Assembly: GCF_039941015.1 (NCBI RefSeq)
Contig: NZ_JBDVFI010000020.1
Direction: 5' to 3' (one strand)
DNA from: Sedimentitalea sp039941015
GTDB lineage: Bacteria; Pseudomonadota; Alphaproteobacteria; Rhodobacterales; Rhodobacteraceae
DNA length: 64,000 nucleotides
Under the pieces are notes generated by a model. It was not told the DNA's origin. It ran no database searches and saw only the letters and a list, made by a program, of their open reading frames with translations. Below are positions 8,571-17,761 of the stretch, piece after piece. The number at the start of each line of letters is the position of its first letter. Position 1 is the first letter of the stretch. A program made the position numbers and the translations under genes.

Positions 8571-10651
8571 TCTGCGGCAATCTTGATGACCGGTTCCATC
8601 TCTGCAAATTTCGCGTCGCTGAGGTGACATTTGACCTGATGATCGCCTGGCAGCATCCGCACCGGAGGCACCTCTCGCTCGCAAAGATTGTCAGGGACTT
8701 CGGATTTCCAGCGGCAGCGGGTCTGAAACGGGCAACCGCTGGGTGGATTCATCGCGGACGGGATATCGCCTTCGAGCACGATATGCTTCTTTTCCACTGA
8801 GGTGTCCGCGATCGGAACCGCGGAGAGCAATGCCTCGGTATAGGGGTGATAAGGTGGGGAAAAGACCTGATCGGTGGTGCCAAGCTCGACCACATGGCCA
8901 AGATACATGACCATGACCCGGTCCGACAGGTAGCGCACGATCGACAGATCGTGAGAGATGAAAAGCAACGTGGTCTTCTCGTTGCGCTGAATCTCCATCA
9001 ACAGATCGGTCACGGCCGCCTGAACCGACACGTCCAGCGCCGACACCGGTTCGTCCGCAACCACAATCCGCGCGCCACCGGCAAAGGCGCGGGCAATGCC
9101 GACGCGCTGTTTCTGACCACCGGACAGCTGGCGGGGCATCCGTTCGGCAAAGGCACGGGGTAGTTTGACTAGATCGAGCAGTTCCAGCATCCGCGCCTTG
9201 CGCTCGGACTCGCTGTTGCCGATGCCAAAGATTTCGAGCGCGCGAATGATCTGGCGACCGACGGTCATCGACGGGTTCAAAGTGTCAAACGGGTTCTGGA
9301 ACACCATCTGCACGTCACTGATCGTCTTGGTGTCGCGCTTTTCGATGGGGATCTGTTCGATATTGCGGCCATCCAGCAGGATTTGCCCCTCGGTCGCGGT
9401 TTCCAGCCCCATCAGCACCTTGGCAAACGTAGATTTGCCGCAGCCCGATTCACCGACGATGGCGAGGGTTTCGGATTCTCGCGCCTCGAAACTGAGGGTT
9501 TCATTGGCCTTGACGACCTTTTTGCTGCCGCCGCCGAACATCGCATTGGCCGCGACCTCGTAGTATTTCTTGAGGTTGTCCATCTTGAGGACGACATCAC
9601 CGATTTCGCCCTTTTCCTTGGTCTCCGCCTGTTGCATCGGCGCGTTCCAGTCGATCTCTTTGAACTTGAGACATCGCGTGTGGTGGCGGTCATTTCCCGG
9701 AACCGGCTCCATCATGATGTCACCCTGATCACAGCGACCTTCTTCGAAATAATCGCAGCGCGGGCCAAAATTGCAGCCTTTGGGCCGTTCATGAGGCAGG
9801 GGGAAGTTGCCCGGAATCGCAACCAGCGGGCGGCTGTTTTTGTCGGCACCGGGCAGCGGGATCGACCGGAAGAGCGCCTGTGTATAAGGATGCTGCATTT
9901 CATCAAACACATCTTCGATGCTGCCGCGTTCCACCGCCTCGCCGGAATACATCACGCAGATGCGGTCACAGGTTTCCAGCACCAGGCCGAGGTTGTGGGA
10001 AATGAACAGCATGGAGGTGCCGTATTTGCGGCCCAGATCCTTGACCAGTTCGACGATGGCCGCCTCGACCGTCACATCTAGCGCCGTGGTCGGTTCATCA
10101 AGGATCAAAAGCGCCGGTTCGGACATCAACGCCATGGCGATCACGATGCGCTGTTGCTGACCACCGGAAAGCTGGTGTGGGAACGAATTGAGGATACGCT
10201 TTGGGTCGGGCAGCTTGACGTCGGTGACCACCTGAAGGGCGCGTTCAAAGGCCTCTTTTTCCGATGCGCCCTGATGGATCATCGGCACTTCCATCAGCTG
10301 TTTACCGATTTTCATCGCCGGGTTCAGCGAGGCCATCGGCTCTTGATAGATCATCGCGATTTCGCTGCCACGGATGCCGCGCAACTCCTCTTCGCTCATT
10401 GCAGAGAGATCGCGTCCCTTGAACTTGATCGAACCGCCGACGATGCGGCCATTTTTGCCAAGGTCCTGCATGACACCAAGCGCAACCGTGGATTTCCCGC
10501 ATCCGGATTCACCGACAAGACCAACCGCCTCGCCGGGTTGTACGGTGGCCGAAAAATCCATGACCGCCGGGATTTCCCGCAGCCGGGTGAAGAACGAGAT
10601 CGATAGTTTGTCGATTTCGAGGATCGGTCCGTCGTAATCCAATTTCGTCAT
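8567..10651 (-). CDS. Peptide ABC transporter ATPase, two fused ATP-binding domains (DppD-DppF type)
   Basis: A 694-residue protein with two complete ABC ATPase domains in tandem. Domain 1 has Walker A GESGCGKS at residues 47-54, signature LSGGQQQR and Walker B LLILDEPTTALD. Domain 2 has a second GESGCGKS near residue 395, LSGGQKQR and VVADEPVSALD. Each ends with the Cys-bearing oligopeptide/dipeptide transporter C-terminal motif (CNFGPRCDYFEEGRC; CPFQTRCRW). It powers the two permeases encoded upstream. Fusion of the two ATPases is common in alphaproteobacterial peptide importers. Confidence 0.93.
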   Translation of the reverse strand: MTKLDYDGPILEIDKLSISFFTRLREIPAVMDFSATVQPGEAVGLVGESGCGKSTVALGVMQDLGKNGRIVGGSIKFKGRDLSAMSEEELRGIRGSEIAMIYQEPMASLNPAMKIGKQLMEVPMIHQGASEKEAFERALQVVTDVKLPDPKRILNSFPHQLSGGQQQRIVIAMALMSEPALLILDEPTTALDVTVEAAIVELVKDLGRKYGTSMLFISHNLGLVLETCDRICVMYSGEAVERGSIEDVFDEMQHPYTQALFRSIPLPGADKNSRPLVAIPGNFPLPHERPKGCNFGPRCDYFEEGRCDQGDIMMEPVPGNDRHHTRCLKFKEIDWNAPMQQAETKEKGEIGDVVLKMDNLKKYYEVAANAMFGGGSKKVVKANETLSFEARESETLAIVGESGCGKSTFAKVLMGLETATEGQILLDGRNIEQIPIEKRDTKTISDVQMVFQNPFDTLNPSMTVGRQIIRALEIFGIGNSESERKARMLELLDLVKLPRAFAERMPRQLSGGQKQRVGIARAFAGGARIVVADEPVSALDVSVQAAVTDLLMEIQRNEKTTLLFISHDLSIVRYLSDRVMVMYLGHVVELGTTDQVFSPPYHPYTEALLSAVPIADTSVEKKHIVLEGDIPSAMNPPSGCPFQTRCRWKSEVPDNLCEREVPPVRMLPGDHQVKCHLSDAKFAEMEPVIKIAAE

Positions 10652-10654
10652 TGA

Positions 10655-10921
10655 TCAACTTGCCTTTCCGATAAGGTCGAGTGTGGTCGCCAGTGCGAAA
10701 AACATTGCGGATACGCCAGAAGCGATAGCGGCATACCTACTCTTTTTGGCATTGTCTTTCGCCCAAAGTAGAGCAGGCGAAGGATTGGTTTCCCAATCAT
10801 CTGGTGCATAAGTGCCGTAGCCATACGTAGCCGGTGGTTCCTTTCTCGCGCTTAGGAACCAAAAGACAGAAGCAACAATTGCCGCACTGATTGCCATTAC
10901 ATTTGCTAGTAAGGCCAGCAT
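10655..10921 (-). CDS. Small two-helix membrane protein within the ABC operon
   Basis: An 88-residue protein with hydrophobic segments at about residues 3-24 and 64-82 and a polar loop containing YGYGTYAPDDWETNPSP. No family recognised. It overlaps the permease stop by one base (TGATG), carries AAGGA ahead of its ATG, and is 3 bases from the ATPase gene, so it is a genuine member of the transporter operon. A role in permease assembly or regulation is a guess. Confidence 0.7.
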   Translation of the reverse strand: MLALLANVMAISAAIVASVFWFLSARKEPPATYGYGTYAPDDWETNPSPALLWAKDNAKKSRYAAIASGVSAMFFALATTLDLIGKAS

Positions 10922-12114
10922 CAGTCCTTAAGGCTCTCTTCACGCAGACCATCGGCCAGCAAGTTCAAACCCAACACCAGGCTGAGCAATGCAAAGGCCG
11001 GGGGCAGGGCAGGATGCAGGTAGATCGACAAGAGCTTGCGGCCTTCATTGATCGTGCTGCCCCAGTCCGGGCTTTCGGGTGGCAGGCCGAGGCCAAAGAA
11101 ACCCAAGGTTCCGAGGAGGATGGTGGTATAGCCAATACGCAGGCAGAAATCGACAATCAGCGGGCCGCGCGCGTTGGGTAGGATTTCCCACAGCATGATG
11201 TACCACGGACCTTCGCCCCGTGTTTGCGCGGCGGCCACATAGTCGCGGGTTTTGATGTCCATCGCCAGCCCGCGCACGATGCGGAACACCGTGGGTGAGT
11301 TGACGAAAACCACCGAGACGAACACCACAAGAATGCCACCGGGAATGTCAAAGATGTCGAGCACGCCGGGCAGGATCGCAACCTTGGTGCCGACTTCAGA
11401 AATCAGCGACAGGTAAAGCCAGGCCATCACACCCAACACTCCGATGAGGAGCGGAGTTCGGAACCCGGGCTGGGTGTAATACCGCGAATTCAGCAGGACG
11501 CCGACAAAGACGATGGGAAAGACGAAGAGCACTGTCGCCATATAGTTCGGTACGCCGGTCGCCACGATTTCCGGGGTCACCAGCAGGTAGAACAGCAGGA
11601 TCACTGGGAAGGCAAGGATCAGGTTGGCAAGGAATGACAGCAGCGTATCGAGCCGTCCGCCATAGTAACCCGCAGGCAGACCCAGCGTGATGCCGACCAT
11701 AAAGGCAAATAGCGTGGCAAGCGGCGCGATCTGCACCACCACCCAGGCCCCGCTGACCATGCGACTGAATACATCGCGGGCAAGGTTGTCACCGCCGAGC
11801 AGATACCAGCCATATTGCCCCTCTTCGGGGTCAGGGAGCGGCGTGCCGGGCACCTTGTTTTTCATGCCGGATATCTGCGCCAGCGGATCATGGGTCACGA
11901 TCAGGTCGAGCGCTCCGAAGATGCCGGTAAAAACCCAGAACATCACCAGCGCAAACCCGATCATGCCGATGGGACTGTCAAAGAGTTTCCCGTAGAGGCC
12001 CAATCTGCGTTTGAACGCGATCGAGACTGCAAACAGGATGATGAGCGCGATCCACACTGAGGTGAACTGATAGAGGACGCGGATGATGATATCGAATGTG
12101 CCGAGAGGTTCCAT
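10921..12114 (-). CDS. Peptide ABC transporter permease (DppC family)
   Basis: A 397-residue inner-membrane permease. It has an N-terminal membrane segment, a long periplasmic stretch and a C-terminal block of five helices carrying the EAA-type loop (DYVAAAQTRGEGPWYIMLWEILPN), which contacts the ATPase. It pairs with the DppB-type protein encoded upstream to form the channel. The N-terminal region is longer than usual for DppC, with an extra segment before the conserved fold. A strong ribosome site (GGAGGGCAGAGAAC) precedes the ATG. Confidence 0.9.
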   Translation of the reverse strand: MEPLGTFDIIIRVLYQFTSVWIALIILFAVSIAFKRRLGLYGKLFDSPIGMIGFALVMFWVFTGIFGALDLIVTHDPLAQISGMKNKVPGTPLPDPEEGQYGWYLLGGDNLARDVFSRMVSGAWVVVQIAPLATLFAFMVGITLGLPAGYYGGRLDTLLSFLANLILAFPVILLFYLLVTPEIVATGVPNYMATVLFVFPIVFVGVLLNSRYYTQPGFRTPLLIGVLGVMAWLYLSLISEVGTKVAILPGVLDIFDIPGGILVVFVSVVFVNSPTVFRIVRGLAMDIKTRDYVAAAQTRGEGPWYIMLWEILPNARGPLIVDFCLRIGYTTILLGTLGFFGLGLPPESPDWGSTINEGRKLLSIYLHPALPPAFALLSLVLGLNLLADGLREESLKD

Positions 12115-12129
12115 GTTCTCTGCCCTCCC

Positions 12130-13182
12130 TTAAGATATACGGATGCGCGGATTGAGGTAGACATAGCCGATATCCGATATCAGCTGGGTCACCAGAACCA
12201 CGATCACCGAAACCACCGACACCGCGAGCAACAGCTCGATGTCGTTGTTGCCTGCGGCCTGCACCAACACCCAGCCAAAGCCCTTGTAGTTGAACAGGGT
12301 CTCGACAATGACGACGCCGTTCAGCAACCACGGGAACTGCAGCATGATCACCGTAAAGGGAGCGATCAGCGCGTTTCTAAGCGCGTGTTTCACGACAATA
12401 TTCGAGAATTTCACGCCTTTGAGCCGGGCGGTTCGAATGTATTGCGCGGTCATCACTTCGGTCATGCTGGCCCGCGTCATCCGCGCGATATAACCCATGC
12501 CGTAGAGCGAGATGGTGAGGACCGGGAGGAAGAAGTTTTCGAAATTGGCGTTCTCCATCGCCGAGGTCGCCGTGCCCTTGAACCATTTCAGACCGACCGC
12601 CGAGGATGCAAAGACCGCGATAAAGATCACGCCTGATACATATTCGGGCGTCGCTGTGGTGATGATCGAAAAGGTCGAAAGTGTGCGGTCGGTTGCGGTT
12701 CCCTCGCGCATCCCGGCGAGCACCCCGACCAATAGGGCCGATGGGATCATCAGGACCAGAACCCAGAACATCAACTTGCCCGTCAGGCCGAGCCGCGTGG
12801 CGATGATGCCCGAGACCTCATCCTTGAACACAGTCGAATAGCCCCAGTCACCTTGCAGGATACCACAGAACCTTCGGGCATCTGCAGCCTCTTCGGCGGT
12901 GGCGGTTCCCCGTATGCAGCGGCCGGTAAAGCCGTCTTCGCTTTCCAGAGTCCAGCCGGGCAACACGCCCAACCACTGACCGTATTTGACGGGCAAGGGC
13001 TGCATATAGCCCCCTTTGGTCAGCCAGCTTTCGACCGCTTCGTCAGACATGCGGAAGTTGCCTTGGGTCTTGGCGAGCTTTTCGAGGTTCGGGTAGAGAT
13101 TGGTCAGAAAGAACACGATGAAGGTGAGGCAGATCGCCGTCAGTATCATCACGCCCGTTCTGCGCAGAATGAATAGTCCCAT
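12130..13182 (-). CDS. Peptide ABC transporter permease (DppB family)
   Basis: A 350-residue inner-membrane permease beginning MGLFILRRTGVMILTAICLTF, the usual DppB/OppB first helix. The EAA-type loop is seen in TAQYIRTARLKGVKFSNIVVKHALRNA. A periplasmic insert around residues 60-110 includes a short Cys pair. It forms a heterodimer with the DppC-type permease that follows 15 bases downstream. Confidence 0.92.
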   Translation of the reverse strand: MGLFILRRTGVMILTAICLTFIVFFLTNLYPNLEKLAKTQGNFRMSDEAVESWLTKGGYMQPLPVKYGQWLGVLPGWTLESEDGFTGRCIRGTATAEEAADARRFCGILQGDWGYSTVFKDEVSGIIATRLGLTGKLMFWVLVLMIPSALLVGVLAGMREGTATDRTLSTFSIITTATPEYVSGVIFIAVFASSAVGLKWFKGTATSAMENANFENFFLPVLTISLYGMGYIARMTRASMTEVMTAQYIRTARLKGVKFSNIVVKHALRNALIAPFTVIMLQFPWLLNGVVIVETLFNYKGFGWVLVQAAGNNDIELLLAVSVVSVIVVLVTQLISDIGYVYLNPRIRIS

Positions 13183-13271
13183 TATGTCCCCTGTCGGTCA
13201 GGTGCGGGATGGCCCGGTTTGGTCCGGTGTCTGTCTTGCAGGGGCGATTGTGGCCCCGGTCCCGAGAGGTG

Positions 13272-13297
13272 CCCCGCCCCGGCGAGCCGGAGCGGGG
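13272..13297 (-). terminator. Stem-loop behind the binding-protein gene
   Basis: CCCCGC and CCGG arms pair with CCGG and GCGGGG around a CGAG loop, 13 bases after the stop of the solute-binding-protein gene. There is no T-run, so it is more likely a 3'-protecting or attenuating hairpin that raises binding-protein mRNA over permease mRNA, as is usual in such operons. Confidence 0.6.
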
Positions 13298-13309
13298 AAG
13301 AGGGCTGGC

Positions 13310-14974
13310 TTAGGAGGCCAATCCCCATTTGTATTGATGGTGTTCAAACGCAATGTGCTGGTCAGTGCCGACAAGCCCTTCGCGCATATGACGGTACAGT
13401 GCGCGCCAGTATGGTTGGATCGTCACGCCTTCTTCCTGAATCAAGGCCGCCGCCTTGCCAGCGATTTCGCGGCGCCTGTCTGAATCGGCGATGGACAAGG
13501 CTTCTTCGAGCAAGGCGTCGAAATCCGCATTCGCCCAGCCGAATTCATTCCAGGCCTCACCTGACCGGTAGGCAAGCGCCCAGATCTGCACGCCCAGCGG
13601 ACGGTGGTTCCAGTTGGTCGAGCTGTAGGGATACTTGGTCCAGTCGTTCCAGAAGGTCGAGCCGGGCAGAACCGAGCGTTTGACCTGAAAACCCGCATCG
13701 CGCAGTTGTGCCGCCACCGCATCAGTGGTGTTCTTGCGCCAGTCATCGTCGATGGACAGGATTTCATGTTCGAAGTCCATCATCCCCGCTTCTTCCATCA
13801 AAGCCTTGGCCGCGTCGGGGTCATGTTTGGCCGCGCCAACATCAAAATACTCGGGATGCTTGGGGCCAAGATGGGTGTTGTTGGCAACTTCGCCGCGTCC
13901 GCCATAGCCAAGTTCCAGAAGGACCGAGTTGTCGACCGCCATCGCGAGCGCCTGCCGCACACGTTTGTCCGCGTAGGGCTGCGTGCCGTCGATTTCGGCC
14001 AACTGGTTGGGGCGGACGACGACTGTGGCCATAGTAACCACTTCGGATTTCACGAGACCCAGTCCGTCGAGCACATCGATAAATTCGCCGACGCTCTCGT
14101 GCAGCATGTCGACTTCTTCGGATTCAATCGCCGCAAGCCAGGCCGCGGGATCAGTGCCATAGTCGATGTATTCCACGCGGTCGAGATAGGGGCCGCCATA
14201 GACATCCGTACCCCACCAAGAGTGATCGGTGTTGCGCACCAGCGTACATTTCACGCCGACTTCCAGCTCTTCGATAAGGAACGGGCCAGTGCCGACATTC
14301 GCGGTGAAATCATCGGTCTGGTACGTGGAATGTGTGATGGCTGCCGGATAGTCGGACATGCCCGCGATCAGCGAAATGTCAGGCTTTTGCAGGTTGATCT
14401 TGACCGTGTGATCATCGACCACTTCGATGCCACCCTCGACCGCCTGACCGCTTTCTTCGTCGATCAACGTAGCAAAACGACCAGCCATCGAGTTGCCTTC
14501 AAGGCTCTTGTCGCACCAGCCCGCGATATTGCGCGCAACATCATCTGCGGTGAACGCATCGCCATTGTTCCAGGTCACGCCCTGCCGCAGATTGAGCGTG
14601 TAGACGGTCGCGTCGTCGTTGATCTCCCAGCTGTCGAGCAACATGCCGCGGAAGGAACCGTCGGAATTGTACTCGACGAGGTATTCGATGGTTCCGCGAG
14701 TCTGGTTGCCCATCTCGCTCCAGTCATATGTGCGCGGGTCCTTGAGGGGGCGCACGCTGGTCTGCACCTTGATGGTGCCGCCAGGCTGAGGCTCGGTTTG
14801 GGCGTGGGCTGGCATGGGCAGCCCGACCATGGCGTAGGCAGCGGCCGTTGCAACACCGAATGTCGATGCGCGAGCGAGGAAATCGCGGCGGGTAATCTTG
14901 CCCTCGCGATATTCCTTTGCGTGCATCTCGGCGGCCCAGTGAACGGGCTTGCCGTTGATTGTTTGCTGAGTCAT
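13310..14974 (-). CDS. Peptide ABC transporter substrate-binding protein, Tat signal
   Basis: A 554-residue periplasmic solute-binding protein of the SBP_bac_5 (dipeptide/nickel) family. The N-terminus has a twin-arginine signal (TRRDFLARAS at residues 28-37) with cleavage likely after PAHA, so it is probably exported folded. The body shows family motifs such as LNLRQGVTWNNGDAFTADDV and DKRVRQALAMAVD. First gene of the five-gene transporter operon; the promoter should lie in the 289-base gap upstream. Ligand not predictable; peptides, amides or opine-like compounds are possible. Confidence 0.92.
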   Translation of the reverse strand: MTQQTINGKPVHWAAEMHAKEYREGKITRRDFLARASTFGVATAAAYAMVGLPMPAHAQTEPQPGGTIKVQTSVRPLKDPRTYDWSEMGNQTRGTIEYLVEYNSDGSFRGMLLDSWEINDDATVYTLNLRQGVTWNNGDAFTADDVARNIAGWCDKSLEGNSMAGRFATLIDEESGQAVEGGIEVVDDHTVKINLQKPDISLIAGMSDYPAAITHSTYQTDDFTANVGTGPFLIEELEVGVKCTLVRNTDHSWWGTDVYGGPYLDRVEYIDYGTDPAAWLAAIESEEVDMLHESVGEFIDVLDGLGLVKSEVVTMATVVVRPNQLAEIDGTQPYADKRVRQALAMAVDNSVLLELGYGGRGEVANNTHLGPKHPEYFDVGAAKHDPDAAKALMEEAGMMDFEHEILSIDDDWRKNTTDAVAAQLRDAGFQVKRSVLPGSTFWNDWTKYPYSSTNWNHRPLGVQIWALAYRSGEAWNEFGWANADFDALLEEALSIADSDRRREIAGKAAALIQEEGVTIQPYWRALYRHMREGLVGTDQHIAFEHHQYKWGLAS

Positions 14975-15263
14975 TTAACTCTCCCTGTCGATTTGATGAG
15001 TGTATCGGAATGACACGCACGTCGCGTCCTGCTTTTCCAGCAGGCCCCCGCGCGGCTTATGATTGCTTTTGGCTTCATTCCCTGACGGCATTCGGCACGA
15101 GATTCGGGCTTAGGTCAATGATCGCTTTCGACATTCTGGTAATATTTGCGACATGTCGGACGCAATAAAACGACAGATCTTGCGTTGCCGAGACGGCACC
15201 CATGATGCGTGGGCTGTATGACTTCTGATGTTGGAATTGGGTACAGATGCCCAGCGTTGCCGC
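14975..15263. promoter_or_regulatory. Upstream region of the peptide transporter operon
   Basis: A 289-base gap behind miaA and ahead of the binding-protein gene, both on the minus strand. It contains a small hairpin (CCTGCT...AGCAGG, 15028-15044). I see no convincing terminator for miaA and no recognisable operator; open frames here look like chance. Confidence 0.3.
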
Positions 15264-16127
15264 TCAGGTCTCGGGCGAAACCGACGTCCAACCCTGCATT
15301 CGCGCGCGAAACCATGTACGCTGACGCTTTGCGAATTGCCGGGTTGCAATCGTGGCGCGCTCTCGCGCGTCATCGAGGCTCAACTCTCCTCGTAGATGTG
15401 CGATCAGTTCGGGAACGCCAATGGCGCGAAACGCGGGCAGGGCGGAGTCATACTGGTCGAGCATGGCCCGCACTTCTTCAAGCGCCCCCATGTCCAGCAT
15501 CTGGTCAAAACGGCGAGCGATGCGCGCATTCAGCCAATCGCGCGGTGCGTCAAAGACCAGCGGAACCGCATCGCTCAGCGGCAGTTCGGGAGGGGGAGTG
15601 TCGGCTTTCCAGTCGGCAAGCGTGCGCCCGGTGGTGGCCTGTACCTCATAGGCACGCTGCACGCGTGCCCGGTTTTTTACATCAAGCCCGGCGAGGGTGC
15701 GTTCATCGACCGCCGCAATCAGCGCGTCATGGCTCAGCGCATCGGCGTGGTCGCGCACTTCGGTGGGCGTTGGTGGAATGTTTGCGATACCTTGAGTGAG
15801 GGCAGAAAAATAGAGACCGGTGCCGCCGACGATTATGGCGCGGCGCGGCCTCTTTAGCAGCGGTAGGACCTCGCGCAGCCAATGGCCTGTGGAATACGCC
15901 TCGGTGCAGCGGATATGACCGTACAGCCTATGCGTAGCCCGCGCTTCCTCTTCCATCGAGGGGCGCGCAGTCAGGATGCGCCAGCAGTCATAGACCTGAC
16001 TGGCATCGGCATTGACAATGATGCCACCGTCCCGCTCGGCGATTTCCAATGCCAGCGCGGATTTCCCCGATGCGGTCGGCCCGGCAATCAATACTGGTTT
16101 ATCTTTCGGTATATCAGGTATTTGCAT
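15264..16127 (-). CDS. miaA: tRNA dimethylallyltransferase MiaA
   Basis: A 287-residue enzyme that adds a dimethylallyl group to N6 of A37 in tRNAs reading codons starting with U. The P-loop GPTASGKS is at residues 16-23, followed by VNADASQVYDCWRI, VGGTGLYFSAL and the tRNA-binding AIGVPELIAHLRG. The C-terminus has the ATRQFAKRQRTWFR motif. Divergent from pyrH. Confidence 0.96.
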   Translation of the reverse strand: MQIPDIPKDKPVLIAGPTASGKSALALEIAERDGGIIVNADASQVYDCWRILTARPSMEEEARATHRLYGHIRCTEAYSTGHWLREVLPLLKRPRRAIIVGGTGLYFSALTQGIANIPPTPTEVRDHADALSHDALIAAVDERTLAGLDVKNRARVQRAYEVQATTGRTLADWKADTPPPELPLSDAVPLVFDAPRDWLNARIARRFDQMLDMGALEEVRAMLDQYDSALPAFRAIGVPELIAHLRGELSLDDARERATIATRQFAKRQRTWFRARMQGWTSVSPET

Positions 16128-16266
16128 CGGGCTTTTCAGGTCACTCCGTCGCGCGATTTGAAAATTCTACAGCTCATTGCGCACGACTGCCGGATGGCGG
16201 ATTGTACCCGGACGCAATTTCCTTCATTTTGCGCGCAAATAAACCCGTCCTGCCGCGGAGCGCAAC

Positions 16267-17028
16267 ATGACCACTTCCCCAGATTCCGACACTGCAATCG
16301 CGCAAGGCGCGCAATCCGGTACCGCCTTTCGCCGAGTGATGCTCAAGATTTCGGGCGAGGCGTTGATGGGGGATCAGGGATTTGGTCTGCATCCGCCAAC
16401 GGTACAGCGGATTGCACATGAGGTGAAATCGGTTCACGATCTCGGTGTCGAGATTTGCATGGTGATTGGCGGCGGCAACATTTTTCGCGGGCTGCAAGGG
16501 TCTGCACAGGGGATGGAGCGCACCACCGCTGATTACATGGGGATGCTCGCCACAGTGATGAACGCGCTGGCGATGCAATCCGCGCTCGAGGCGCTGGATA
16601 TTCATACCCGTGTCATCAGCGCCATCACCATGAATGAGGTTGCAGAACCCTATATTCGCCGCCGAGCCGTTCGCCACCTTGAGAAAAAGCGGGTCTGCAT
16701 CTTTGCGGCCGGCACCGGCAACCCGTATTTCACCACCGACACGGCTGCGACGCTGCGCGCGAACGAGATGAAATGCGAGGCGATCTTTAAAGGCACCAAG
16801 GTTGACGGCGTCTACGATAAGGACCCGGCGAAACATGACGATGCCAAGCGGTACGATTTCGTTTCCTACGATGATGTGCTGGCAAAACGGCTGGGCGTAA
16901 TGGATGCCAGCGCGATTGCCCTGGCGCGCGATAACAACTTGCCCATTATCGTGTTCTCGCTGGATGAACCCGGCGGATTTAAGGGAATTCTCGCGGGCGA
17001 GGGCACCTATACCAAGGTTCAGGGGTGA
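16267..17028 (+). CDS. pyrH: UMP kinase
   Basis: A 253-residue amino-acid-kinase-fold enzyme that phosphorylates UMP to UDP in the cytoplasm. Typical segments are VMLKISGEALMG, VIGGGNIFRG, DYMGMLATVMNALAMQ and GTGNPYFTTDTAA. In most bacteria it lies between tsf and frr; tsf is not next to it here, where miaA is upstream and divergent. Confidence 0.97.
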   Translation: MTTSPDSDTAIAQGAQSGTAFRRVMLKISGEALMGDQGFGLHPPTVQRIAHEVKSVHDLGVEICMVIGGGNIFRGLQGSAQGMERTTADYMGMLATVMNALAMQSALEALDIHTRVISAITMNEVAEPYIRRRAVRHLEKKRVCIFAAGTGNPYFTTDTAATLRANEMKCEAIFKGTKVDGVYDKDPAKHDDAKRYDFVSYDDVLAKRLGVMDASAIALARDNNLPIIVFSLDEPGGFKGILAGEGTYTKVQG

Positions 17029-17183
17029 CGCTGATTTGGGGGAAGGCCTGCGTCGGTCGCGGGTAATCTAGATAATAAGTGTCGCTGGCGTTTCCCGGTT
17101 CTTCTGCTAATAACGTGGCGGAAGGCCAGCAGTGATACTGAACGGCACGAAACGAAACGCGCAATTCGGGAGAACAGAGCGAT
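17029..17183. other. pyrH-frr intergenic gap, nothing recognised
   Basis: 155 bases between pyrH and frr. No hairpin with a T-run, no small gene with a ribosome site and no known operator is visible. A ribosome site (GGGAGAACAGAGCG) near its right end belongs to frr. Confidence 0.3.
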
Positions 17184-17750
17184 ATGTCTGACGACTTCAT
17201 GCTGGACACGGATGATCTTGAACGGCGCATGGATGGCGCCATGGCCAACCTGCGCACGGAATTCGCATCGCTGCGGACCGGGCGCGCCAGTGCCTCGATG
17301 CTCGAGCCGGTGATGGTCGACGCCTATGGCGCGATGACACCAATCAACCAGGTGGGCACGGTCAATGTACCTGAACCACGCATGGTCACGATCAATGTCT
17401 GGGACAAAGGCTTGGTCGGCAAGGTCGAAAAGGCGATCCGGGAAAGCGGGCTTGGCATTAACCCGCAGTTGAACGGCACCATCATCATGTTGCCAATCCC
17501 TGAATTGAACGAAGAACGCCGCCGCGAATTGACCAAGGTGGCCGGACAATATGCCGAACATGCACGGGTAGCGATCCGCAATGTGCGTCGTGATGGCATG
17601 GACCAGATCAAAAAGGCCAAGTCCGACGGTTCTGTGTCAGAAGACGATCAGAAATTCTGGGAAGAAACCGTTCAGGAACTGACCGACAAGCATATCGCGG
17701 GCATCGATGCGGGGCTTGAAACGAAACAAGCGGAAATTATGCAGGTTTGA
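17184..17750 (+). CDS. frr: Ribosome recycling factor
   Basis: A 188-residue protein that, with EF-G, splits the post-termination ribosome. Standard features are the N-terminal LERRMDGAMANLRTEFASLRTGRAS, NVPEPRMVTINVWDK and the ELNEERRRELTKVAGQYAE region. The stop overlaps the start region of uppS. Part of the pyrH-frr-uppS-cdsA-dxr-rseP block. Confidence 0.97.
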   Translation: MSDDFMLDTDDLERRMDGAMANLRTEFASLRTGRASASMLEPVMVDAYGAMTPINQVGTVNVPEPRMVTINVWDKGLVGKVEKAIRESGLGINPQLNGTIIMLPIPELNEERRRELTKVAGQYAEHARVAIRNVRRDGMDQIKKAKSDGSVSEDDQKFWEETVQELTDKHIAGIDAGLETKQAEIMQV

Positions 17751-17761
17751 AACAGGGCGGC

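Noticed and set aside
13604..15013. A 469-codon plus-strand open frame
   Set aside because: Antisense of the peptide-binding-protein gene, which has a Tat signal and family motifs.
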